Shown here: piece after piece, positions 24,229 to 33,611 of the stretch
Layout of the letters: each line of letters starts with the position of its first letter
How positions within the stretch are numbered: the first letter of the stretch is position 1
Assembly: GCF_002208135.1 (NCBI RefSeq)
Contig: NZ_CP021647.1
Coordinates: 933,501 to 997,500 of the forward strand
Direction: 5' to 3'
DNA from: Pseudoalteromonas piscicida
GTDB taxonomy: Bacteria; Pseudomonadota; Gammaproteobacteria; Enterobacterales; Alteromonadaceae
DNA: 64,000 bases
Made by a program: the position numbers and the translations under genes
The notes under the pieces: model-generated
The model's input: the letters and a program-made list of their open reading frames with translations, nothing else
Database searches by the model: none
Told to the model about the DNA's origin: nothing

Positions 24229-26334
24229 CTAAAAGCGATAGTGGAGACCAACATCGGCTTTGCGCTCAGCCCCCATCCAGCAGTTGCTTTCGTCATAGCA
24301 TGCGCCAACGTATCGCTTGTCACTGAGGTTGCTGATGCTAAAAGTGATCCTGGCTTGTTCGCTGAGTTCATAATCAAAGGCGATGTCGAATAAGGTATAG
24401 GATGGCACGGTATCTGAGTTGTATTTGCCAACATAACTCTCGCCAACATACCGAGCACCAACACTCACTTTAAGTGCGCTTAACAGGCTTGGATAATAGT
24501 TTAACCAAAGCGATGCGGTGTTATCTGCAACCCATACTAGGCGTTTTCCTATCAAATCTTGGTCTAATTCGTTTTTAGTGACCTTTTGGTCTAAATGCGT
24601 TGCGTTGAACTGCACATTGAGTTGTTCGTTAACGGTGTGAGAAGCCTCAAGTTCAATACCCTTGGACAGGATTTCACCGGCTTGGGTTTTCGTGACAAAA
24701 TCTTTGCTGTTAATGATTTCGTTTTGTTTGGTGAGATCAAATACCGCAAATGTGAGTTGTGTATCGCGAGATTGATATTTAACGCCAAGTTCCCATTGTT
24801 CTGCTTCTGTTGGCTTGAAGGCTTGTTGAGTGACGCTATCTTCTCCTGCAACGGGTTCAAATGACTGGCTATAGCTTACGTAAGGTCGCCAACCAGAATC
24901 CAGCTGATAAAGTGCGGCAATTCTTCCGGTGAGTTGGGTGTCATCAATATTTGATTCCGTTTGCCACTCGGTGCCAGCGTAGTTTTTGTCGGCAGTAACT
25001 TCACTGGTGAAACTGTCGTATCTAATACCTGCCAAAAGGGTCAACGCTGATATTGTTACTTCGTCTTGGATGTAAAACGCACGGTTACTTTGTTCAATAT
25101 CGTGCGCTTCGGTATAGAAGTTAAGTGGCAAAGCGCTGACATCAAACGCTGCATAATTGGGCGCTGCTAGATTAATGCTTGGTGTGCCTGTCCCGAGTGT
25201 ATCCCAATATCCTACGGTTGAGCTTAAGGTTTTGTATTCAAAACCCAAGAGCAAGTGATGTGATGAGCCACCAACCGTAAAGTTAGTAGACAATTGGTTG
25301 TCTAAAACATAGCCATGTTGCGTTTCATCGGTTTTATATGCTGCACGGGCAAGTATGGTATCACTATCAGCAATTAAGTTTTGGTTGTAGGTATTTTGCT
25401 GCAGGCCTTCTGCATCGGTGTAACGCCAGTTGGCAAATAAAGACCAATCGTCGGATAAATTATGCTCCAGCTTTAGCCCGGCCATTAGCGTTGTTCTATC
25501 AAAATTAGACCAATTGATATCGCCTGCAAATGCATCGGTATCTAGATAACCGTAACTTGCACGCGTGAGTGTACCAACACTATGTAAGGGAGTGGACGGT
25601 ATGGCTTTGGGATCGTCTTGGTAATAAAGCTGTGCGGTTAGCGCCGTATCATGGTTAGGTTGCCAGCGCAGTGAAGGCGCAAACACAGTGCGTTCTTCTT
25701 CCGTTGTTTTTTGTTGACCATCACTTGTTCTTGATATCGCAATGGCGCGATAGCTTAATTCATCGGTGATCACACCTCCATGATCAACGCCGATTTCTTT
25801 GAGTGCTCTGCTACCGAGTCTTAGGCGAACCTGGGTTTGCTCAGTGCCATTGGCAAGCTTTGCGATTTGGTTAACCATGCCGCCTGGCGGTGCTGAGCCA
25901 TAAAGTACTGACGCTGGGCCTTTTAGCACCTCAATGGTTTCGGTGGCAAAGGCATCAACTTGAGGATATAAATTCCAAAGATTGTTAGATTGCAGTTCTA
26001 GGCCATCGTAATAATTTCGATAAGACTCAAAACCTCGAATTGTGTATTGATCAAAAATGGTGACCGTACTGCGGCTCTCTGGAGTGATACCAGAAACATA
26101 GCGTAACGCAGCATTGACCGAGTCTGCCTGGCGTAGCTGCAGGGTATCTTGATCTATATGAGAAATAGAAAAGGGCGCGTTGATTGGTGCTAAAGACGAC
26201 TTGGTTCCGGTACTTTTATATTGGCTGCCCTGAACTGCTATTCGTTCTAACTCATCTATTTTGTTTTCATTGGCACTCGTGGTTTGAGAAAGCAGTGACA
26301 GGCACACTGCGGCATAGAGCGTGTTAATTTTCAT
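24229..26334 (-). CDS. TonB-dependent siderophore receptor
   Basis: A 701-residue outer-membrane receptor with signal peptide (LLSQTTSA-NE). The plug has APINAPFSISHIDQ, NAALRYVSGITPES, YTIRGFESYRNYYDGL and VEVLKGPASVLYGSAPPGG-like motifs (as IEVLKGPASVLYG); the barrel ends in LHYRF with terminal Phe. The pattern is that of the FhuE/FpvA/FiuA siderophore group, not of haem or cobalamin receptors. The ATG at 26334 begins a normal signal peptide. A Fur-like box is 16 bp upstream. It is followed by a PepSY gene and preceded by an AraC regulator, a complete siderophore uptake set. Confidence 0.9.
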   Translation of the reverse strand: MKINTLYAAVCLSLLSQTTSANENKIDELERIAVQGSQYKSTGTKSSLAPINAPFSISHIDQDTLQLRQADSVNAALRYVSGITPESRSTVTIFDQYTIRGFESYRNYYDGLELQSNNLWNLYPQVDAFATETIEVLKGPASVLYGSAPPGGMVNQIAKLANGTEQTQVRLRLGSRALKEIGVDHGGVITDELSYRAIAISRTSDGQQKTTEEERTVFAPSLRWQPNHDTALTAQLYYQDDPKAIPSTPLHSVGTLTRASYGYLDTDAFAGDINWSNFDRTTLMAGLKLEHNLSDDWSLFANWRYTDAEGLQQNTYNQNLIADSDTILARAAYKTDETQHGYVLDNQLSTNFTVGGSSHHLLLGFEYKTLSSTVGYWDTLGTGTPSINLAAPNYAAFDVSALPLNFYTEAHDIEQSNRAFYIQDEVTISALTLLAGIRYDSFTSEVTADKNYAGTEWQTESNIDDTQLTGRIAALYQLDSGWRPYVSYSQSFEPVAGEDSVTQQAFKPTEAEQWELGVKYQSRDTQLTFAVFDLTKQNEIINSKDFVTKTQAGEILSKGIELEASHTVNEQLNVQFNATHLDQKVTKNELDQDLIGKRLVWVADNTASLWLNYYPSLLSALKVSVGARYVGESYVGKYNSDTVPSYTLFDIAFDYELSEQARITFSISNLSDKRYVGACYDESNCWMGAERKADVGLHYRF

Positions 26335-26349
26335 TGTACTATTACTATG

Positions 26350-26373
26350 GATAATGAGAGTGATTCTTATTAT
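26350..26373 (-). promoter_or_regulatory. Fur-like box
   Basis: GATAATGAGAGTGATTCTTA followed by TTAT is close to the Fur consensus GATAATGATAATCATTATC in its left half and centre. It covers the region just upstream of the TonB receptor start, where iron-loaded Fur would repress. Confidence 0.55.
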
Positions 26374-26398
26374 ATATAGTTGCACGATTCAGTTTTGT

Positions 26399-27241
26399 CT
26401 AAGAGTGCACTCGTTGCGAAATTTGCTTGGGTGAAAGAGAAAATAATTGCTTAAAACGACGGCTAAAGTGTGCCTGATTTTTAAATCCGCTATCAATAGC
26501 GATTTGATTTAATGATGCGGAGCTATTGAGTAACTCAAAATAAGCGCGAGTGAGTCTGGTGCGGATCAGATATTCACTGGCACTCAGATCAGACGAAGCA
26601 AATAATTTGTGGATATAACGTTTAGACCAGCCAGAATACTCACATAGCATGTCGATACAAAATGCTTCATCACTTGCATGTGTAGAGATGAGCCGTTTTA
26701 ACTCCGCTAGTGGCGACGTTGGCAATTGGGTCGGTTGGCAAGTACTTAGATGCAGTACAATTTCATCTTCAAGCCATTTTGCCGCTGTTGAATTTAACGC
26801 TGTGGCGGTTAAAGCGCTTTTGAATAACGCTGGTAAGCTTGGGGGAATAGTCAGTGCTTGTCCATGCAAAAGCCGCTTGCCGGTTCGAGATGCTAACCAA
26901 TTGATTGGAAAATTGAAACTAACGGCGTGGTATTGTGTAGGAAGGTGAAACACATGTTTTTGATTTGCTTCAAGATAGATTAATTGCGTTAGATCAGCAC
27001 GCTGCAAGGATTGCTTAGTCAGCCACCAACCATTTCCTTCCGTGATAAGAATGAGACTACCATAGTTTTCAGGCATCATCGCCGCTGTTTGCGTAGTGCG
27101 ATGGTAAATAATGCCATCGAGCTTTACTTGCGAGATGCTACTGAAGATGAGCGGCACTTCTGTGTGTAGTTCACCGTCAGACACATGGTCATAAAACCCT
27201 TGATGTAATAATTGGCTATAGAGATCTAGTACAATACTCAT
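26399..27241 (-). CDS. AraC-family regulator of iron uptake (PchR-like)
   Basis: A 280-residue AraC protein. The N-terminal sensor has LILITEGNGWWLTKQSL and AVSFNFPINWLASR. The C-terminal double HTH reads IDMLCEYSGWSKRYIHKLF and LNQIAIDSGFKNQAHFSRRF, followed by KQLFSLSPKQI. Its place directly upstream of a siderophore receptor suggests it activates that receptor when the siderophore is bound, as PchR does. The ATG 27241 is preferred over the upstream TTG; there is no strong ribosome site for either. Confidence 0.85.
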   Translation of the reverse strand: MSIVLDLYSQLLHQGFYDHVSDGELHTEVPLIFSSISQVKLDGIIYHRTTQTAAMMPENYGSLILITEGNGWWLTKQSLQRADLTQLIYLEANQKHVFHLPTQYHAVSFNFPINWLASRTGKRLLHGQALTIPPSLPALFKSALTATALNSTAAKWLEDEIVLHLSTCQPTQLPTSPLAELKRLISTHASDEAFCIDMLCEYSGWSKRYIHKLFASSDLSASEYLIRTRLTRAYFELLNSSASLNQIAIDSGFKNQAHFSRRFKQLFSLSPKQISQRVHS

Positions 27242-27334
27242 TAAAAACAAAAATGGCGGCTCAAACGAGCCACCACTGTACTTGTTTTTTCAATAAATCC
27301 CAAACGAAATTAGATTTATTTGTAATAAATCTAA

Positions 27335-29200
27335 TTAGTAGCTAGCAACGAGTGTTACACCTGAGAAGCTTGAGTAGCCTCGCAACTTGATGTAATAAGT
27401 TGCACCTTGGCCTGAATTTAAGCTGCAAGATTCATTATTACCATTTAAGAACGGACGACAGTCATAGGTTGATGTCGTAGGTGCCGCACCTTTTCGAACA
27501 TATAAGTCTGCATCGCCAGAGCCGCCAGAGCTTGCTACTGTCAAGGTTACATTTGCTGGAACATCAATGGTGTACAGCAACTCTTGGCCAGATGCACCAG
27601 CTAAGCCACTTACTGGGATGCCATTTTCTAAGCAGTTGCTACCACAGCCACCTGGATCAGATGAGTAAGTACCAGTGAGGGTCGCATTTGCATACGCAGC
27701 GTAGCCATTTAGCATCACATACCAATCACCAGCAGTTGGATTGGTGAAATCGCATGATTCATTATTACCATTTTGGAAAGGGCGACACGCATAGCTATTT
27801 AGTGTTGGTTGAGTGCCTTGCTGTACATAAAGGTCGGCATCGCCAGTACCACCAGCTAGCGAGAAGTTCAGCGCGCTAGCCCCTGCTGGAACCACCAGCT
27901 TATAGAAGGTTTGCTGACCAGATGCACCAGATGCACTGACACCTTGGCCGTTAACTAGCTCTGTTATTGGATCTGGATCTGGGTCCGGATCAGTACCACC
28001 AGCTAGCGTGTAAAGTAGTTCATTAGGCGAGCCGCTTTGCGGGTTAGACACTTTACCTTTTGATGAGCGTTGGCTCAGCAAGCTATCAATTTGTGACGGG
28101 CTTAGACTTGGATTTTCATCCAAATATAGCGCGACAGCACCCGCAACGTGCGGTGCGGCCATCGAAGTACCGCTGATGGTATTGGTTGATGTATCTGAGT
28201 TATACCAAGCAGAAGTAATGCTTGAGCCCGGTGCATAAATGTCTAAGCAGTTACCATAGTTTGAGAAGCTAGAGCGTGCATCGCTGCTGGTGGTTGAGCC
28301 AACCGTGATTGCATTGGCTGCACGCGCAGGTGAGTAGTTACAGGCGTTGCTATTGTCATTCCCCGCTGCAACAACAAAGCTAACGCCTGAAGCAACTGCG
28401 TTGTTTACTGCATCATCAACCGCTTGAGAAACGCCACCACCCAAACTCATGTTGGCAACTGACGGGCCTGATGCATTGTTTTTAACCCAATCAATACCAG
28501 AGATAACGCCTGAATACGAACCAGAACCGTTACAACCTAATACTCTAACCCCAACGATGTTGACGTTCTTCGCTACACCATATTCACCACCACCAATTGT
28601 GCCAGCAACATGGGTGCCGTGACCGTTACAGTCTGTTGCATCATTGTCATTATCAACAAAGTCATAACCATGTGATGCACGGTTACCAAATTCATTGTGA
28701 CTGATGCGAACACCGGTATCGATAACATAAGCCGTTACGCCAGTACCATCAAAGTCATAATGATAGTTTGAGTTTAGTGGTAAGTTACGTTGATCCACAC
28801 GATCTAGACCCCAAGTTGGATTAGCTTGGTCGCCACTTGCCGTGATAGCTGGGGTTACTGTAACCACTTGGTCTTGTTCGATATAGTCAATATTTGGATT
28901 ATTAAGAAGCCCTTTTAGTTGTTTTGCAGACGCGTTAATCACCACACCGTTTAGCACACCACCAAACTCTTTTGTAATACTCACGTTGTGTTTGTTCTGT
29001 AACGCTTTAGCTTGCTTATTAGCGAAGGCTGCAACCGCTTTGCTGTCTTTGACATTTAAGACAGAAGGTGTTGTGAACACCACAATATATTGATCTTCGA
29101 TTGCTTTGTTTGACTCTACGCTAAGAATTTTAGCGGCTTGTGCGTTGACTGAAGTCAAGCCTGCTAATACTGCAAAACTAATAGCACTTAATTTACGCAT
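27335..29200 (-). CDS. Secreted subtilisin-like serine protease with two PPC domains
   Basis: A 621-residue preproprotease. A signal peptide (to about 22) is followed by an I9 inhibitor propeptide (DQYIVVFTTPSVL...IDYIEQDQVV). The S8 catalytic domain has Asp in AYVIDTGVRISH, His in DCNGHGTHVAG and Ser in ISGTSMAAPHVAGA, typical of the proteinase K/aqualysin group. A DPDPDPDP linker leads to two PPC domains with repeated QQGTQPTLNSYACRPF- and RKGAAPTTSTYDCRPF-like segments. It is a major exoprotease candidate. Its promoter is in the AT-rich upstream gap. Confidence 0.93.
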   Translation of the reverse strand: MRKLSAISFAVLAGLTSVNAQAAKILSVESNKAIEDQYIVVFTTPSVLNVKDSKAVAAFANKQAKALQNKHNVSITKEFGGVLNGVVINASAKQLKGLLNNPNIDYIEQDQVVTVTPAITASGDQANPTWGLDRVDQRNLPLNSNYHYDFDGTGVTAYVIDTGVRISHNEFGNRASHGYDFVDNDNDATDCNGHGTHVAGTIGGGEYGVAKNVNIVGVRVLGCNGSGSYSGVISGIDWVKNNASGPSVANMSLGGGVSQAVDDAVNNAVASGVSFVVAAGNDNSNACNYSPARAANAITVGSTTSSDARSSFSNYGNCLDIYAPGSSITSAWYNSDTSTNTISGTSMAAPHVAGAVALYLDENPSLSPSQIDSLLSQRSSKGKVSNPQSGSPNELLYTLAGGTDPDPDPDPITELVNGQGVSASGASGQQTFYKLVVPAGASALNFSLAGGTGDADLYVQQGTQPTLNSYACRPFQNGNNESCDFTNPTAGDWYVMLNGYAAYANATLTGTYSSDPGGCGSNCLENGIPVSGLAGASGQELLYTIDVPANVTLTVASSGGSGDADLYVRKGAAPTTSTYDCRPFLNGNNESCSLNSGQGATYYIKLRGYSSFSGVTLVASY

Positions 29201-29966
29201 TTTGTTGTTCCTTGCATGTTGTTTTGTTTAATTGTGTTTACCAGTCTCAAGGTTATGAACTTACCTAGCTGCTGTAGATGCGTTATCCACCAAAGTTCAA
29301 CGCTTGGTTGCGTTTGTTTTAAGATAATGAACAACGCCAGCTAAATAAAAATTGCACATAATTTCGACTGGTTACACTAGGATAGAAGCAAAGCTTAAAA
29401 AATAAACAAAAAATACAAAAAAAATTTACAATGTGTTTTTAAATGCATAGATTAGCTGGCCAAATAAGCAAGAGGTTTATTCTTATTCTATATATATTAT
29501 CAATAAATACAGTTGGTTAGTGTTGATTTTAGAGAGAGGTAACGATACAGGGAAAGTGGGGTAAATAGGCTGGAAAAATTCCAAATGAGTATAGGATATG
29601 TTGTTTTTGTTAATTTATCTTTACGTTTAAGCTTGGCTTTTGACTTTTGAATTCTAAACAAGGACAAAGCCAATCAAGGTGAAAACCATGCTTATTATTA
29701 AACTTGGTTGAGACAGCATTAACTTCTCTTTGATCCTCATTTTCTATGCCGCTTTGTTGAATATCGCGGTTATATAACCTGAGGTTTGGATAAGGAATGT
29801 TCCAACTCATTGTTTCTAAAGAATAACTTAGTTTTCTTCCTTGTCTAGCCAGAGAGTTTTAGGGAAAACACCGCTTCCGCGTCCTGCTCTCGCTAAGGTA
29901 CCTACATCCTGTAGGCAAGGCGAATTTACGCACCAATAGCTGGCTATTGGAAGTGAATTCAACGCA
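29201..29966. other. Long intergenic region, no convincing gene
   Basis: 766 bp without a supported gene. The left half is very AT-rich and holds the protease promoter. The right part (about 29840-29966) has repeat-like sequence with the hairpin CCAATAGC-TG-GCTATTGG at 29932-29949. A 66-codon frame at 29610-29810 has no ribosome site and no recognisable content. Confidence 0.6.
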
Positions 29967-30020
29967 GTTAGCGCTAAAACTGGCTGCTAGAAAGGCATTA
30001 ATTATCAGCAGCTCAGGTTA
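29967..30020 (-). repeat. 54-bp dispersed repeat, copy A
   Basis: On the minus strand this reads TAACCTGAGCTGCTGATAAT ... CTAGCAGCCAGTTTTAGCGC (54 bp). A copy with a few differences is at 46381-46434. Its edge supplies the stop codon of bufC, so the element sits immediately after that gene. Confidence 0.75.
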
Positions 30021-30803
30021 TATAGCAACTTTAAAGCCACTAAACCATCCCAAGTTAAGCCCTTTTTGCAGTAACTGCATCACCACTGCTGTGCCTTTTG
30101 CTAAATCATCACTTTGCTCGGCAGCGTATTCACAGACAAAACTAAACGGCAGCGCATTCATCATGCTTTGTAGACAAGTAAATTCGGCTTCCGTTAACGA
30201 GTGATACCCAGTGCGCATATCGCGCTCTCGGGCGAGTATCCAATAGTTCGGTTTAGTGGACACTTCTGGGACTGGTGTACTGTTTTTTAACGCTTGCCAG
30301 CTGTCGACCGCATTACGTGTAAATCCCAATAAGTGAACGCTGGGGTGAAAGGTAAACTGCAAGTTTGGAAATTGTGCTGCTGCGATTTTTTGTAGATGCA
30401 CAAGTCCCAACTGAGGCGCATCTTCTGCGTCAAAAGCACTGAGTAATGTACGTTCAAATTGTGCGATTTCAGTAAGGATTGGGTAGTGCTTAAATGGCTC
30501 AAATTGACTTAAATACTCAGGAAGCGCATCGCCAAATTGGCGTAATGAAGTCGAGCGCGAAGGAAAGTGCTGCAGATAGCCTGCAAACATTTCGTCAAAC
30601 AGCGCATCACCCAAATAAAAACCAAGTATTTCATGATCTTGTTCTAATACCTTTTTTAATCTGATGTGGTAAGCGTTAGTGTATATTTGTGCACGTTGCG
30701 CGACATTGAGGCCGTTTTGATATGCAATTTCAGTCATTAATTGGCTGTCATCGCCTTTAAGCATCGCAATAAAGGCGTGTTGCAGCGCGGCGAGATCAGC
30801 CAT
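30018..30803 (-). CDS. bufC: BufC/HvfC-like partner protein (DUF2063)
   Basis: A 261-residue protein of the DUF2063/HvfC group. Typical features are the N-terminal LQHAFIAMLKGD and RAQIYTNAYHIRLKKVLEQD, then a middle EQFARTLL-like segment (AQFERTLLSAFDAED). These proteins bind the leader of the precursor peptide and help the DUF692 enzyme modify it. Its start overlaps bufB by 8 bp. The last gene of the bufABC operon; its stop lies within a dispersed repeat. Confidence 0.87.
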   Translation of the reverse strand: MADLAALQHAFIAMLKGDDSQLMTEIAYQNGLNVAQRAQIYTNAYHIRLKKVLEQDHEILGFYLGDALFDEMFAGYLQHFPSRSTSLRQFGDALPEYLSQFEPFKHYPILTEIAQFERTLLSAFDAEDAPQLGLVHLQKIAAAQFPNLQFTFHPSVHLLGFTRNAVDSWQALKNSTPVPEVSTKPNYWILARERDMRTGYHSLTEAEFTCLQSMMNALPFSFVCEYAAEQSDDLAKGTAVVMQLLQKGLNLGWFSGFKVAI

Positions 30804-31626
30804 ATGTTCTCCAACTGCTCGGGGCTATTCCTTTGGCCAAGTTTAGCTCTTGTAACAACCCCGCGAGTTTAGGAAAATTATCGTCACGTTCAATCATGGT
30901 ATTAATGGGGGATCTGTTTTGGGTGTATTGTCGATATAAACTCCACACCGCTTCACAAATTGGTTGGTCATGTGTATCTATAATATGCGTCCCAAAATCG
31001 CTATGGCCGGCCAAGTGGATTTGTGCGACCGCTTGCGTTGGTATGGCGTTTAGGTAAGTCATTGGATCGAATTGATGGTTGCGCGAGCTTACATACACAT
31101 TGTTGATGTCGAGCAATAGCTGACATCCTGTACGGAGATGTAACTCCTTCAAAAATTCCCATTCAGTCAGCTCAGATTGTTTGTAGTTTAGATAACTTGA
31201 GACATTTTCAAAGATCATTGGACGCTCAAGGTAATCTTGCACTTGTTTGATTCTTGTGCAGAGGTGTATCAGCGCTTCTTCAGTGTAGGGAAGAGGCAAT
31301 AAATCATGGCTACTAAATTCGCCTAAGCTACTAAAGCAAACGTGATCTGACACCCATTCGGGTTCGACCCGTGCTATGGTGCGTTTAAGTTGAGCGAGGT
31401 AATTCATATCAAGAGGTGAGGTGCTGCCTATCGACATCGACACCCCATGCATCACAATGGGGTAGTGCTCTTTAATCTGCGATAGGTAATACCAAGGCTT
31501 GCCGCCGTCGACAAAGTAATTCTCAGAGATAATCTCAAACCAGTCCACTTGCGGTCGAGTGTCGATAATAGAGTCAAAATAACACGTGCGTAGGCCAAGA
31601 CCAAAGCCCAGAAAGGGTACTGACAT
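30796..31626 (-). CDS. bufB: BufB, multinuclear iron-dependent oxidase (DUF692)
   Basis: A 276-residue DUF692 (MNIO) enzyme. The family start FLGFGLGLRTCYFDSIIDTR leads into DWFEIISENYF. Metal ligands are visible in MHGVSMSIGST, WVSDHVCFSS, FENVSSYL, LLDINNVYVSSRNH and IHLAGHSD. The MNIO family modifies cysteines in bufferin-type precursors to give copper-binding thio-heterocycles; this is known for the family. It overlaps bufC by 8 bp and follows bufA by 146 bp. Confidence 0.92.
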   Translation of the reverse strand: MSVPFLGFGLGLRTCYFDSIIDTRPQVDWFEIISENYFVDGGKPWYYLSQIKEHYPIVMHGVSMSIGSTSPLDMNYLAQLKRTIARVEPEWVSDHVCFSSLGEFSSHDLLPLPYTEEALIHLCTRIKQVQDYLERPMIFENVSSYLNYKQSELTEWEFLKELHLRTGCQLLLDINNVYVSSRNHQFDPMTYLNAIPTQAVAQIHLAGHSDFGTHIIDTHDQPICEAVWSLYRQYTQNRSPINTMIERDDNFPKLAGLLQELNLAKGIAPSSWRTYG

Positions 31627-31772
31627 AGTTTCGCTCTTTTAATGCATAGTGCGTGTTTATCTTTTGCAACATTAATCTTGATAGATAAACACGCGCTGAG
31701 GTTAAAGCAGCCGGCTTAATTTACATGATCGATAGTGAGAATGAATTCTCACATTGATTATGTTGAAGCGTA

Positions 31773-32222
31773 TTAGCTTTTCGCTTTGCCGCCGATATCA
31801 GCACAAGCTTTTGCTGGCATGCTGACAAATCCAGTCCCTTTGCAAGAAGCGTGTCCTGCACATGCATTGCTTGCGGTTTTACAATCGTTATGGCCCCCGC
31901 ACACGTTGACATCGTGACAGTGCACTAGGTCTGATTTTGCGACACTGCCAACCCAAGCGTCCTTCTGATTACCACCGACATCGCTACACGCTTTGCTCGG
32001 CATGGCAACAAAGCCTGTGCCTTTGCAAGAAGCTTGCCCTGAGCAGGCATTGCTCGCTGTTTTACAATCGTTATGTCCACCGCAAATATTGACGTCATAA
32101 CAATGCACTAAATCTGTTTCAGCTGCCGCGGCTTGCGCACTCGTGGAGTTATTTTCTGTGCTATTACAACCCACTAAACCTGCTACCATCATCGCCATTG
32201 CAGCGCCCGTTAATGCTTTCAT
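31773..32222 (-). CDS. bufA: BufA2-type bufferin precursor with two core repeats
   Basis: A 149-residue Cys-rich precursor. The ATG 32222 is chosen because GAGG lies 9 bp before it; the ATG five codons earlier lacks a site. A signal sequence ends in a possible lipobox (GLVGC). Two near-identical repeats of about 45 residues follow: HCYDVNICGGHNDCKTASNA...ASCKGTGF and HCHDVNVCGGHNDCKTASNA...ASCKGTGF, each with six Cys. This is the BufA2 bufferin pattern, a copper-buffering RiPP modified by BufB/BufC. The usual DoxX-like BufD is not adjacent. A MITE-like element sits 46 bp upstream. Confidence 0.85.
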   Translation of the reverse strand: MKALTGAAMAMMVAGLVGCNSTENNSTSAQAAAAETDLVHCYDVNICGGHNDCKTASNACSGQASCKGTGFVAMPSKACSDVGGNQKDAWVGSVAKSDLVHCHDVNVCGGHNDCKTASNACAGHASCKGTGFVSMPAKACADIGGKAKS

Positions 32223-32268
32223 GTTTTTAATCCTCATTGTTATCTATTAACGTGCTTAGCTTCGGCCA

Positions 32269-32533
32269 AGGGGCTGCTTATCTTTCAAGTTTGTTTTTGC
32301 AGCAGTTTGATTGCCATTTATACAAGGCTGAGCCAGCGTAGCATAGTTGTTCTATGTAAGTCTGGCGATAACACAGTAGAAATGCCAATCAAGCGCTGCC
32401 CTTCGGGTTCACCTGAGTGTGCTTCGTTCTTTGTTGCTCAACTTTAGCTTAGCCCACTATGCGGCAAGTCGAGCGCCGCGATCAAAACTCACTCAGGAGA
32501 ACAAAAATCAAACAGCAAAGGTAAGCAGCCCCT
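32269..32533. mobile_element. MITE-like element, copy 2
   Basis: A 265-bp copy of the element at 21812. The internal sequence is very similar (TTTGTTTTTGCAGCAGTTTG, then TAGCATAGT, GCGATAACACAGTAGAAATG and CTCAGGAGAACAAAAATCAA). The terminal repeats AGGGGCTGCTTA...TAAGCAGCCCCT differ from copy 1 but still pair with each other. It is placed just upstream of bufA in the same relative orientation as copy 1 has to its downstream gene. Confidence 0.82.
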
Positions 32534-32618
32534 GGGATTATCGAAACGCAGTCACGTTATAAAAGACCTAGTAACCGCAAGATCCATTTCAGTGTAGAAG
32601 AAAAAATGCAGGGTAAAG

Positions 32619-33611
32619 TTAAATCTTACGAAAATAGGAAGGCGTTAATCCCGTCCAACGCTTAAATGCACGGCGAAAATTAGTGATGTCGCTAAATTGT
32701 AAAGCGGTTGCAATTTGTTCATTGGAATAGCCTTGCTCGGTTACGTAAAACATGGCTTGTTGACGATGCAGCCTGTCTTTTTCGTTGATAAAAGTAGTTT
32801 GATGTAGCTTGAGTTTGCGTTTAAAGGTTGCGGCACTCATGCCCATCATTTCGGCGATTTGCTCACTATGATATTTAGGATACTTTAACTGTAAGCGGTG
32901 CAGCTGAGCGAGAAACCCACGCTGTGGTGAGGGCAAGGCTTTTAACTGTCGAGCCACCAAATAGGGGAAAGTGCCAACTTGTTGCTGCGCTAAAGCTTGG
33001 TTACTCATTACAACGGAGAAATCACTGTGATCAAAGCTGTAAGCTAGGTGTATATGGCTAAGGTATTGCGCGACTTCTTTTGGCTTTGTGTAAGGAAACT
33101 GCAACGTCAATGTGGTTTCAGGGCTGCGCCACTTAAGGTAGCCACAACAAAGGCTTGCCATTGCTTCGCATAAAAATCGCGTGACCGCAGGCTTACCTTC
33201 TGCAATGGCGGGTGAAAACAGTAAATGGCAGCTTGTTTCTGACTGGAGTTTTCTAACGTGGTAAAAAGGCAATATATTCAAACCTTTAAGCAGTAGTACT
33301 TTGAGTAATTGCTGTATGTTGTGGCAATTAAATAACAGCTCGGCATGGTGACTGATTAGCGTATTAAGTAGGTATTGACCGTAAATAAAACTGACTTCCT
33401 GACAGCTCGCCTGACTGACAAGGTTGCTTACTATTGTTTCAAACTGCTCATAACTAATGGAGGTTGAACTGGAGTGCAGATCGGTATAAAACAGCTTACT
33501 GCCTTTCAAAATGACGTCTGCATGTACACCACGCTGGGAAGCCAACTCCACCAAGGGGAGCGCAAAGTAGCGACTCGCAAGTTGTTTTGTCTGGCACTCA
33601 AAATAGGACAT
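32619..33611 (-). CDS. AraC-family regulator with AraC-binding-type N-domain
   Basis: A 330-residue protein resembling the OruR/ArgR-like AraC group. The N-terminal part reads FALPLVELASQRGVHADVIL and SYEQFETIVSNL. The C-terminal HTH has HSEQIAEMMGMSAATFKRKL and SNEQIATALQFSDITNFRRAF, then KRWTGLTPSYFRKI. Its start overlaps the stop of the upstream gene by one base, so it is co-transcribed with the degenerate GGDEF gene. Target genes are unknown. Confidence 0.86.
   Translation of the reverse strand: MSYFECQTKQLASRYFALPLVELASQRGVHADVILKGSKLFYTDLHSSSTSISYEQFETIVSNLVSQASCQEVSFIYGQYLLNTLISHHAELLFNCHNIQQLLKVLLLKGLNILPFYHVRKLQSETSCHLLFSPAIAEGKPAVTRFLCEAMASLCCGYLKWRSPETTLTLQFPYTKPKEVAQYLSHIHLAYSFDHSDFSVVMSNQALAQQQVGTFPYLVARQLKALPSPQRGFLAQLHRLQLKYPKYHSEQIAEMMGMSAATFKRKLKLHQTTFINEKDRLHRQQAMFYVTEQGYSNEQIATALQFSDITNFRRAFKRWTGLTPSYFRKI

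Noticed and set aside
29610-29810. 66-codon ORF upstream of the protease
   Set aside because: No ribosome site, no recognisable domain, in a low-complexity AT-rich region.
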